From NCBI RefSeq assembly GCF_000003605.2, contig NW_003134375.1, forward strand, positions 8,784 through 25,002: a DNA stretch of 16,219 nt, read 5' to 3'. This document shows, piece by piece, positions 10,201-16,219 of the stretch. Every line of letters begins with the position of its first letter. Position 1 is the stretch's first letter. The translations under genes and the position numbers were made by a program. The stretch comes from Saccoglossus kowalevskii (Eukaryota; Hemichordata; Enteropneusta; Harrimaniidae). Below the pieces are notes generated by a model. The model did not search any database, had not been told where the DNA came from, and saw nothing but the letters and a program-made list of their open reading frames with translations.

Positions 10201-10929
10201 ACAAATGCACATACATATTTGTGACATGATGTACCTTGTGTGTGTGAAGTTTGAACTCGATCAATCCAAGCATGTCTCAGATACGGATCCAGAACTGAAT
10301 TCTTTAAAACAAAATGGCCGCCAGTCGGCCATTTCGAACCCGATCCAAAAAAAAAAATGACGTGCATCAAGGTCCTATTATGTTTAATGTATGTACCAAA
10401 TTTGAACAAAATCCGTCCATGCATAACTGAGATCCGGGTCCGGAATGGTGAAAATGTGCGATTTTGATGCATTTTCGGCCTTAAAATGGCCGCTATTCGG
10501 CTATCGTTAATCGGATCATGAAAAAAATGCATGTGCATATGTCCCATATAAGGTGTGATGTATGAGTGAAGTTTGAACTTAATCGGTCCATGCATGTTCG
10601 AGATACAGGTGATCACGGACGCACGGACGCACGGACGCACACAGGGCAAAACATAAGTCCCCGTTTTCGGACTGCGTCCGAACGGGGACTAAAAAGTATT
10701 GTTTTAGCTAGAAATGAATTTACAAGTTAATAGGTGTACCATTCATTCAGTGATAAAGACAGACATATATTTATCCACTGGACAAGTTTGAAATCATTGT
10801 AATCCAAGTAATTTATAAATAAAAATGTACCTGCATATTAGGGACAAACCCTTTCTTTATTTTCCAACAGTTCTTATCAATTTTCTCAATAAATTTAAGT
10901 TCTTCTTGATATGTTCTTATGGTAGTCAT
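1186..10929 (-). CDS. RTCB: RTCB, RNA-splicing ligase catalytic subunit, 5' part in five exons (partial)
   Basis: RTCB joins tRNA exon halves after intron removal, and XBP1 mRNA halves in the unfolded protein response. It links 2',3'-cyclic or 3'-phosphate ends to 5'-OH ends using GTP and Mn2+. The CDS is the minus-strand join 10929-10831, 8821-8743, 4395-4279, 1545-1338, 1235-1186: 553 nt, 184 codons plus one base, of about 505 residues in the animal family. All junctions are GT-AG, with intron phases 0, 1, 1, 2, 1. Family motifs include [32 protein letters not shown] and [19 protein letters not shown]121 and C124 in the DINC motif correspond to the metal and catalytic residues D119 and C122 of human RTCB; this N-terminus is two residues longer. 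The histidine ligands and the GTP-guanylated histidine lie in missing exons beyond position 1. No disabling change is seen. Identity is very secure. Confidence 0.97.
1338..1545 (-). CDS. RTCB: RTCB coding exon 4 (catalytic Asp/Cys)
   Basis: 208 nt encoding (G)[68 protein letters not shown] and two bases of an arginine codon. It contains the metal/active-site DINC motif (D121, C124). Acceptor is catttcag and donor is gtcagt, phase 2. Confidence 0.97.
1566..1607 (-). repeat. Degenerate partial duplicate of the start of RTCB exon 4
   Basis: Plus-strand ggtgataccac plus atcaaaggcaaccat, spaced about 13 nt apart, parallels ggtgataccac...atcaaaggcagccat inside exon 4 (1498-1540). On the gene strand the copy reads (N)MVAFD where the exon reads NMAAFD. 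It lies between the minisatellite and the real acceptor, and it has no good acceptor of its own. The likely origin is a local tandem duplication. Confidence 0.6.
1780..2610. repeat. Minisatellite block 1, 22-bp units
   Basis: Units of 22 bp with core ctactcaccacaatgtgttg. Variants include agtcacc, actcatc, actcagc and, towards 2480-2600, actcgcc. The plus strand is open in three frames because the unit lacks stops on that strand and its period is not a multiple of three. Confidence 0.95.
2628..3271. repeat. Minisatellite block 2, near-identical 23-bp units
   Basis: The motif gactcgccacaat recurs 28 times at an exact 23-bp spacing (first at 2628, last at 3249), with no substitution seen by eye until the edge unit near 3261. 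The gene-strand donor-like core is GGCGAGTC, so the GT of the 22-bp unit is GC here. Each unit can form CACAA-TGCG-TTGTG. The uniformity points to very recent expansion or conversion. Confidence 0.96.
3290..4278. repeat. Minisatellite block 3, mixed units with higher-order structure
   Basis: A mixture of 22-bp units and 20-24-bp variants (attgtgttttactcacc, attgtgtttgctcacc, gtttactaacc, gtttaatcacc). A variant string beginning at 3431 recurs at 3633, 202 bp on. Another beginning at 4111 recurs at 4199, 88 bp on. The last unit contains the genuine exon 3 donor at 4278-4273. Confidence 0.93.
4279..4395 (-). CDS. RTCB: RTCB coding exon 3
   Basis: 117 nt encoding (G)[19 protein letters not shown] then [19 protein letters not shown] plus the first base of a glycine codon. 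Acceptor is tgttttacag and donor is gtgagt. The donor sits inside the outermost unit of the intron 3 minisatellite. Reading through into the intron gives GGT GAG TAA, so retention stops the protein before the catalytic D121/C124. Confidence 0.97.
4508..4737. mobile_element. piggyBac-like MITE with TTAA flanks
   Basis: TTAACCTTTTCACCACCA (4508-4525) is inverted as TGGTGGTAAAAAGGTTAA (4720-4737), 17 of 18 positions matching. Outer TTAA on both sides and ends starting CC fit the piggyBac superfamily. The 222-bp interior is non-coding. It lies in RTCB intron 2, about 110 bp from the exon 3 acceptor. Confidence 0.65.
4738..5712. other. Intron 2 stretch, nothing else recognised
   Basis: AT-rich intronic DNA between the two MITEs. 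Apart from the short ATGGCGG ORF, only small chance ORFs are present on either strand. Confidence 0.6.
5399..5470 (+). other. Short ORF with an ATGGCGG start, uncertain
   Basis: An ORF of 23 residues ([20 protein letters not shown] then KLS) sits in aacATGGCGGATAT, a context seen at some animal first exons and similar to a YY1 core. I do not recognise the peptide. It lies inside RTCB intron 2 on the opposite strand and may be chance or a decayed copy of another gene's first exon. Confidence 0.15.
5713..5923. mobile_element. TA-flanked MITE with a strong foldback
   Basis: The outer ends TACTGTTAAAGGGTTAATTA and, inverted, TACTGTAAAATGACTAATTT both run on into CACTGGGTTTTAA-like sequence. TA at 5713-5714 and 5922-5923 is the probable target duplication. 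Inside, a 20-bp perfect inverted repeat (5731-5750 with 5780-5799, loop 29 nt) carries CACTGGGTTTTAATTT. The interior is about 207 bp with no coding capacity, as in Tc1/mariner-type MITEs. Confidence 0.6.
5924..6391. other. Intron 2 stretch, nothing firm
   Basis: AT-rich. An 8-bp inverted pair AAAAGCAC (6248-6255) and GTGCTTTT (6311-6318) encloses a small GC-richer patch (atgcggcggcctc), but no element boundaries are clear. Confidence 0.5.
6392..7175 (+). mobile_element. Helentron/HINE-like element, copy B
   Basis: The left end is ACAAG followed by hairpin GTCATTGAAAATGAC (6396-6410) and ACAGTCCCC. The right end, tccgaacggggacta, lacks the 5' arm of the terminal hairpin, so that stem is broken. 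The core has diverged units with aagatggctgtaagtcagcc and catgtataa motifs. It abuts copy C directly at 7175/7176. Confidence 0.6.
7176..8520 (+). mobile_element. Helentron/HINE-like element, copy C, with a nested insertion
   Basis: The left end is identical in form to copy A (GCCATGCATGGC at 7180-7191). The right hairpin at 8484-8518 has inner arms CGGAC/GTCCG intact and outer arms partly decayed (aataaggact). The core repeats about every 300 bp. A 421-bp element interrupts it at 7296-7716; without it the length is near 920 bp, comparable to copies A and D. It lies in RTCB intron 2. Confidence 0.65.
7293..7719. mobile_element. PIF/Harbinger-like MITE nested in copy C
   Basis: Terminal inverted repeats GGCCAGACTTTTTTT (7296-7310) and AATAAAAGTCTGGCC (7702-7716) are flanked by TAA on both sides (7293-7295, 7717-7719). 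A three-base TWA-type duplication with GG-starting ends is the PIF/Harbinger signature. The 421-bp interior has no long ORF. It contains A-rich and T-rich runs and a GC-richer patch near 7600-7630. Copy A lacks the insertion at the corresponding place, which supports insertion after the host element's arrival. Confidence 0.75.
8521..8742. other. Intron 2 end next to the exon 2 donor
   Basis: Unique-looking AT-rich sequence between copy C and the exon 2 donor. No feature is seen. Confidence 0.6.
8743..8821 (-). CDS. RTCB: RTCB coding exon 2
   Basis: 79 nt encoding [20 protein letters not shown] then NACRNP plus the first base of a glycine codon. Acceptor is cttcctag and donor is gtgagt. The animal family reads [23 protein letters not shown] here. 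Intron 2 is phase 1. Confidence 0.96.
8925..9462. repeat. 60-bp minisatellite in RTCB intron 1
   Basis: About nine tandem copies of an exact 60-bp period, each holding gtgaggtgggtacattggta, tcccatagagtccatta and taccagttatgtcaggtag. A few diagnostic variants alternate: gtagtc/gtagtg, gaggtg/gagatg, catagag/cagtgga. Because 60 is divisible by three, one minus-strand frame stays open as a 20-residue repeat, but nothing else suggests coding. The array lies about 100 bp from exon 2. Confidence 0.95.
9648..10692 (+). mobile_element. Helentron/HINE-like element, copy D
   Basis: The left hairpin GTCATTGTCAATGAC (9652-9666) is a perfect 7-bp stem. The right hairpin at 10656-10690 has perfect outer (AGTCCCCGTT/AACGGGGACT) and inner (CGGAC/GTCCG) arms, ending CTAA. 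The core has units of about 320 bp (catgaaacaaatgcac at 9876 and 10195, degenerate at 10517). A GGACGCAC run precedes the right end (10615-10640). It lies in RTCB intron 1, same orientation as the other copies. Confidence 0.68.
10831..10929 (-). CDS. RTCB: RTCB coding exon 1
   Basis: Encodes 33 residues, [20 protein letters not shown] followed by [13 protein letters not shown]. The ATG at 10929-10927 is the start because an in-frame TAA lies three codons upstream, it has A at -3, and the peptide matches the family N-terminus from the first residues. It ends ATGCAG followed by donor gtacat, phase 0. Confidence 0.96.
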
Positions 10930-10958
10930 CTTTGTTTAAAACTGAAAATTAAGAAAGT
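10930..10958 (-). promoter_or_regulatory. Splice acceptor and 12-nt 5'UTR segment before the RTCB start codon
   Basis: On the minus strand a pyrimidine-rich tract, actttcttaattttcag, ends at 10942. It is followed by 12 nt (ttttaaacaaag) and the ATG. This looks like a 3' splice site, so the mRNA 5' end is supplied either by a non-coding exon at higher coordinates or by a trans-spliced leader. I could not find a convincing donor or promoter between 10960 and 16219. Confidence 0.6.
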
Positions 10959-11139
10959 ATCAAATGCATTATAATCCTTTTGTCACAATTCATGAACAGC
11001 ATATTTTTCTTCCAATACACAATGTATATTTTTTTAGATGTTGGTTAATTCCTGTAGCCAAAGTGAAATAATGTCGAAAATTCAAGCAAATTTTTAAACA
11101 AGCAGCCTCTCAGTTGAGATACCTCCGCTGTTAGCAATG

Positions 11140-12030
11140 CACATTTCAATTAAAGAGATGAAGATATTATTAGAAAATGAACAAATTTAATAGAGGTCTA
11201 CCTGAGGTACATATACACCAAGGATCAAAAATATCACTTTTTACCAAAAATTACAAAAATTAGAGAATTGAATAAATCATCATAAAATGAACAAATCTGA
11301 GAAAGTTCTACCTTAGGTACCTAAATGTATAATATCAATGCAATCTAACTTGCGGTTTTTAACAAGAAGTCAAAAATATCACTTTTTACCAAAAATAACA
11401 GAAATATTCACCAAAATTAGAGAATTGAAAATATCATCACGAACTGAACAAATCAGAGAGAGTTCCAACTGTAGTACCTAGTAGTATAATATCAAAGTAA
11501 TTGGCCTTGCGGTTTTCAACAAAAATTCAAAAATATTACTTCTTACCAAAAATATTCATCTAAATTAGGGAATTTAAGATATCATCATGAAATGAACAAA
11601 TCTGAGAGGGGTCTACTTGAGGTGCCTATATATATAATATCAAAGTAATCTGACTTGCAGTTTTCAACAAGAAGTCAAAAATATCACTTTTTACCAAAAA
11701 TGCCAAAAATATTCATCTAAATTAGAGAATTGAAGATACATGTACATGTATCATAATGAAATGAACAAACTGAGGAAGTTTCTCCTGAGGTACCGATATG
11801 CATAATATCAAAGCAATCAGACTTGTAGTTTTCAACAAGAAGTCGAAAATATCACTTTTTACAAAAAAAAAAAAAAAATATTCACTAAAATTAGAGAATT
11901 AATAAAGTTATCATCACAAAATGAACTAATCTAAGAGAGGTCTGCCCGTGATACATATACACCAAGTATCAATTTGAAAGCAATAATTGTAGTTTTCAAG
12001 AAGTTGAAAAAGTAAAAATTTGATGCGAAG
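11140..12030. repeat. Degenerate tandem array, about 145-170-bp period
   Basis: The block atatcactttttacc recurs at about 11231, 11376, 11533 (degenerate), 11681 and 11849. Between occurrences are conserved blocks attagagaattga, atgaacaaatctgagag and cttgcggttttcaac. Around six units are present, with 10-20% divergence by eye. It lies upstream of RTCB coding exon 1, probably in a 5' intron or the flank. Confidence 0.85.
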
Positions 12031-13449
12031 ATTGAACAATCACTCTTAAGATAAGCAATTCAAGTAAAATTCAATAAAGACTGTTTCAGAAAGTATGAAT
12101 TATATCTATCTACAGAATAACAAAATTATGAGGATACCGCAAAGGATGCATGAAGACAGTACAGCAGGAGTATTAACAGACGCACAGTTTATTCTTTCTC
12201 ATATCTAGAATCATTTCATTTTTGTGTAGACCTAGAAAACACCGAGAAATGAATAAAATAATCATGGCAGGTAATCAACATATCAACCACAACAGTTATA
12301 TGTTTATTCACCCCAGTCATCAGAAAGTATTCACTTCCCATTATAAATATTTTGGGAAGCATGATTTGAAACAAAATTTGATTTGAAACAAATCTATAAT
12401 AAAATACAGAATCTACTTGACATCAGTGAATTTCTTCTAGTGTAAGTAAGATAGCAGACAGTAATTTAAACATAGCTATATCTGTGTGTTATAAAATCAA
12501 AGTCAATTACAGAGACATGAACCATGAGTTTAAGTCAATATCTTTGTCATACACATAGATATACCTGACAAAAATAAAAATTCTTTTCCAGCTGCATGCC
12601 CCCTTGGCACAACAAAGGCAATTCCTTTCATTTTTATAATTATTGAGATGAATTTCAATAGTAATTGAATCAAATCAGCTCCATTCCTAAGAATTTACTC
12701 TGTGTTTACTCATTTGATGCCACATAGTACAGTAATACAGAGACAATAATTACTTATGAGTCATTATCCTAATATCTCACTCAATGAGGATGTACACATA
12801 CAAATTTATATAGTAGCCAATGTTACAGTAAGGGGCATAACGCTGTGGTTATTAGGAACATTATTATAATTATACATTTTTTCAAATGTTAGAATTAAAA
12901 TTAACCAATCTGGAAATGGTATTGTGACATCAATGTGTGTAAGACATGAATATGTCCACTACTTTGCACTCTAGTTTTACAATTTGGCCTCTTTTCACAG
13001 AAAGTGTGAATAAAGTGTTTCGAAATAGCTTGATGGAAAGGGTATTGTGACATCAATGTGTGTAGACATGAATATGTGGGTGGCCACAGTTGCTATGTCA
13101 TGTAAAGGCATGTGTGCATTATGGGCATAGAAAGTGTTTAGTTCGTGAGATAATCAATATTTGAATTTGAATGAAAGCTGATGATTGGCTTTTACAAGTT
13201 TGTTATAAATACACTGATAAGCAAAGCCCTAACTTTGTGAACTTCACTGTAGATGTCTGCCCTAATGATTGGTTAGGTGAGTATAAACAGTTAAGTAAGG
13301 CTATCAATTCAATTTCAGTACGGAAGACTATCAAATTTTACGTATTATTTCAATTAGAATTGAGTTTTTTATTTAATCATTTGAATTCCTTTTGAATATT
13401 TGTTTTAGTTTTAATAAGGTTATCATTTTGATAGGACAAAGTTTTGGAT
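12031..13449. other. Gene-less AT-rich stretch
   Basis: No exon, RNA gene or transposon is recognised apart from the direct repeat pair. It would lie in the RTCB 5' intron or upstream flank. Confidence 0.5.
12918..13075 (+). repeat. Short direct repeat pair
   Basis: GGTATTGTGACATCAATGTG starts at 12918 and again at 13041. It continues as tgtaagacatgaatatgt in the first copy and tgtagacatgaatatgt in the second, so about 36 bp with one indel, 123 bp apart. Confidence 0.8.
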
Positions 13450-13640
13450 GCCTATTGCTACGTTCACACGACAGCATTTTATCGGACTCCTGCGGCTCGA
13501 GCCAGCAAAAATGGCCGTGTATACACGTTCGGCTCGAGCCGACTTGAGCCAAGTTTGGCTTCAATAAAGCCTTGGGGTTGAACTTCGATAGGGTTGAGCC
13601 CTGACATGGCCCGACTGTGTATACGCAGGGCCCAACTATG
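13450..13640. repeat. Palindrome cluster, possible short mobile element
   Basis: Two perfect GGCTCGAGCC palindromes (13494-13503, 13531-13540) flank a perfect GTGTATACAC (13517-13526). Degenerate relatives follow (gacttgagcc, gttgagccc, gtgtatacgc, gggcccaac). Base composition is richer in GC than the surroundings. No target duplication or terminal repeats could be set, so a foldback element or a regulatory cluster both remain possible. Confidence 0.45.
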
Positions 13641-14182
13641 GTGAAGACAACATCGTTAGTAACTTCACACAATTTGCGATTTGACGAAGAGGTATGCGCC
13701 CTAATATTTATTTTGGCAGAGTAAAGAAATAGTGCGATAGATTGACAGGTCAACAGGAAACAGAAAATGACGTACAAAATTATGCGACAAAAACTTGAAA
13801 GAAGGACTGAACAGATCGAATGAAAATTGAAGAAATTTTTGAAAGACATCAGAGAAAAAAATCATAGAAGTGGTCACAGCATGTTCCTAGTAGGTTTAGA
13901 TTGACAACTGTCACACATATCACAACAGCTGAACAATAACATAGGCTGTAACACATTTTAGCTGCAGTGTTTCCTGTTTATTCAAGATACTAGTACCTAA
14001 ATCATAACACTAGTTCCTTGTCTTTTCTACCTCCATTGCTCAAACTCGATCGTGACCGTTTCTTTTTTATCCAAGCTCAAAAGCATCGTGCCATGTAAAG
14101 AAAGAACACAAGCACGACACCAACATCGTGTTCAGCCATGTTTATTTCATATTACTTATTTGAAGACACTGTTCCGTTAGGC
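13641..14182. other. Gene-less stretch
   Basis: Mixed-composition DNA in which an RTCB promoter or first exon could lie. Neither a core promoter nor a minus-strand donor stands out well enough to annotate. Confidence 0.4.
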
Positions 14183-14206
14183 AAAAAAAAAAAAAAAAAA
14201 AAAAAA
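14183..14206. repeat. Poly(A) run of 24
   Basis: Uninterrupted A24 lies immediately left of the inverted-repeat segment at 14211-14355. No retrogene or SINE body with a recognisable head is visible beside it. Confidence 0.9.
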
Positions 14207-14210
14207 CTTG

Positions 14211-14355
14211 TGTTGCCCTCAAGTCGGAAAATTGAAAAATTGGATCGGGCGGTCGGAATTTTTTGTTTTTAAACTCATGAAAACTAAGGGTATCTTAAAT
14301 AGCCGAGGTATATGGGAAAAAAACGTGACCCGATATTTCATATTTGAGGGCAACA
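14211..14355. repeat. Short inverted-repeat segment
   Basis: TGTTGCCCTCAA (14211-14222) is exactly inverted as TTGAGGGCAACA (14344-14355), enclosing about 120 bp. This could be a small MITE; no flanking duplication is obvious, as A24 lies to the left and aaacaattt to the right. Confidence 0.45.
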
Positions 14356-15010
14356 AAACAATTTCTTTCTCCGACCGTTGAACGCATTGGAGATAATCCC
14401 TTGTTAATCTGTGGGAGGAGCAGTAAAGAGCTGCCATGTGAACATAGCATATTAGTCACAAGCAATATTTGTTATTTAATTGATTGGATAAAAGGATCTA
14501 TGGCCAAGGACTATGTATACTTTTTATTATCACTGAAATGTATAGCCAGTGTAATTTCCTTTACTGTACAGTACTTTCAGAAAAGCAGACTACATATTTT
14601 ATAACCAATTTATAACATTTACCGAAAAATTCATTCAAACCCAAAAGGAACAAGTGGATGTGCTTCAAAGCCAATCAGACTGGTAGATATGCCTATGTAC
14701 ATGCATAAAAAGGATTGTCCTTTCAGGAGTGAGTATTCTGATTGGTTTATAATTGTTTTATGTTTATAAACCACAAATTTTGTAAACGGCTGTTCTGAAA
14801 GCCCTGTATCTGTGAACACCACCATCTTATAATATTTCTCAGAATTTGTAGCAATATCTTTCCATTGTATTTGGAGGAATTAATTTATTTGAAAAAATCG
14901 ACATAGTTTTTTTGTTTTCTGACCAGCTATCTGAGAAATTTTGTTTGAAATGTACTCACTACCATGTTTTTAACATTCTTTGTCACATTTTTTTGTTTTT
15001 GTCATCTGCT
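14356..15010. other. Gene-less stretch
   Basis: Only short ORFs with no recognisable family, AT-rich, with no splice-bounded conserved peptide on either strand. Confidence 0.5.
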
Positions 15011-15198
15011 CTGTACTGTGGAATACTTTATTTTCGCTGGAATAAATTTTCGCTGAACAGGCTTTTTGGGCGTTTTGCTTGGAATTTTGATGAGTTTAAT
15101 GTGAAATATAGGAAAAAAAGTATATTCGCTGGATTTTATTTTCACGGAAACATCCCTTCAGCAAAAATAGCGAAAATAAATTCTAAGCGAAAAATTAA
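15011..15198. mobile_element. Degenerate inverted-repeat element with TTTTCGCT motifs
   Basis: The left arm carries tttattttcgctggaataaa then ttttcgctga (15028-15055). The right arm carries tcagc...atagcgaaaataaattc then taagcgaaaa (15159-15193) in inverted orientation. The start ctgtactgtggaatac resembles the ends of short MITEs common in marine invertebrates. The right boundary is unclear. Confidence 0.45.
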
Positions 15199-16219
15199 AA
15201 AAAATTGTTATTATCACACACACAACTGAGTCCATGGTGTAAGGGTCCAGGTAATATCAGAATCAACGAAATAATTATGAGTCTTGAGTTAATAAACAAT
15301 GGCTATAGTACTCTAGATTGAACTAATTATTTATTTCTTCCTTTAGAACAGTTAAATTGATATATTGTCAGTACATATAGTATTTTGTAGTAGTTACACT
15401 GTAATTTGGGTACTACCTCTAAATTGAAGTTTGTAATATGACAAAAAGTCATGGTTTCACCTCGTTTGCGGGATATAGAAGTTACAGATACTTCCATGAG
15501 AGATGTGGTGTATCCTGTGGCCATATTTTCACAAGAAAAGTGAGTAAAAATACAGATATACAGTATCATTCATAAAAATAGCTTCCATAATCCACAAACA
15601 TCTGATGTTGGCAAAGCCATGGCATTCTGTTATATTAAACATATTGCCAGACTGTACTAAAATCACAAGAATAGTTGTAACCACTTCATGTAAGATGTTT
15701 GTACACAGGCAGTAAACAAATTTAATTTCTGTCAAATGATTAGTTGACTTGGTGTTCTATTCTTATGAAAATGACACCACAGATCAAACACAGATTATCA
15801 GAGGCACATAATTTGGGTTTGACATTGAATCGTTTTGCTCTGCACTGCGAAGGCGGCTCATCTGCATAATTTGTTGTGAAATTATTACATGAATATGTTA
15901 ATTTACATAGTTATATGAAAGCCTCCACAGACAGCCACGATGGATGGAAAATAGGAATCAGTACATGATGTGTTGAACGAAATAAATGGAGTGACAAATG
16001 CATGATGGCAATTCAAATTATGCAACAAATGTGAAGAAAACTTTGGAATGAACTAGCTGGCATACTTTATCTGATTTACAAGCGTTTACTGGGAACACTG
16101 TCGTCTAAATGGCATATGTAATAATGTTTTAGTATTCTATGCAATGTAACTGTAACAAACGTAATTGGATGTGTTCATTATATATGCCACCATGGAGGTA
16201 TAAACTAGCCCTGAGTACA
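15199..16219. other. Gene-less stretch to window end
   Basis: AT-rich sequence with short ORFs below 90 residues and no recognised domain, RNA gene or repeat. Confidence 0.5.

Noticed and set aside
10194-10649. Minus-strand ORF of 151 codons
   Set aside because: It lies wholly within transposon copy D and its tandem core. Similar peptides appear in other copies only because the DNA is repeated.
13171-13395. Plus-strand ORF MKADDWLLQVCYKYTDKQSP..., with a donor-like TTAG|GTGAGT at 13276
   Set aside because: Peptide not recognised, a stop codon lies directly before the ATG, and there is no partner exon or promoter. A first exon of another gene cannot be excluded.
13373-13849. Minus-strand ORF of 158 codons
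   Set aside because: It runs through the palindrome cluster, has no recognisable domain and shows a low-complexity, hydrophobic, chance-like N-terminal part.
14344-14604. Plus-strand ORF of 86 codons
   Set aside because: It starts inside an inverted-repeat arm. No family is recognised and there is no supporting signal.
1-16219. tRNA, rRNA or snRNA genes
   Set aside because: No cloverleaf with A/B-box spacing and no rRNA or snRNA core sequence was found by eye on either strand.

Overview
This is intron-rich, AT-rich, repeat-laden animal nuclear DNA. The only gene I can name is the 5' third of RTCB, the catalytic subunit of the tRNA-splicing ligase complex. It lies on the minus strand in five coding exons between 10929 and 1186, and it continues beyond position 1. 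The exons join without a frame break into the first 184 residues, which match animal RTCB closely. The host is probably a marine invertebrate. The transposon and minisatellite styles recall molluscs or other lophotrochozoans, but that is an impression and not a demonstration.

Layout from the 5' end of the gene downwards. 16219-12031: mostly featureless AT-rich DNA with a few small inverted-repeat elements and a cluster of perfect palindromes near 13500; no promoter or first exon could be fixed. 12030-11140: a degenerate tandem array with a period of about 150 bp. 10941-10831: a 12-nt 5'UTR piece behind a strong splice acceptor, then coding exon 1. Intron 1 (10830-8822): a transposon copy (D) and a 60-bp minisatellite. 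Exon 2: 8821-8743. Intron 2 (8742-4396): two transposon copies head to tail (C and B), with a PIF/Harbinger-like element nested in C, a TA-flanked MITE and a piggyBac-like MITE. Exon 3: 4395-4279. Intron 3 (4278-1546): almost wholly a 22/23-bp minisatellite. Exon 4: 1545-1338, followed by a short 102-nt intron and exon 5 (1235-1186). 1185-1: another copy (A) of the same transposon family.

Two signals stand out. First, the intron 3 minisatellite starts at the exon 3 splice donor, and its 22-bp unit carries a near copy of that donor (G|GTGAGTA). The pre-mRNA therefore has several dozen consecutive decoy 5' splice sites, interrupted by 28 copies of a homogeneous 23-bp variant in which GT has become GC. 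Second, four same-strand copies of a non-autonomous element share a left-end hairpin, kept by paired base changes, and three of them a long right-end hairpin ending in CTAA. Two copies abut with no spacer. This resembles Helentron-associated (HINE/pearl-like) rolling-circle elements. No other protein-coding gene, tRNA, rRNA or CRISPR array could be supported.
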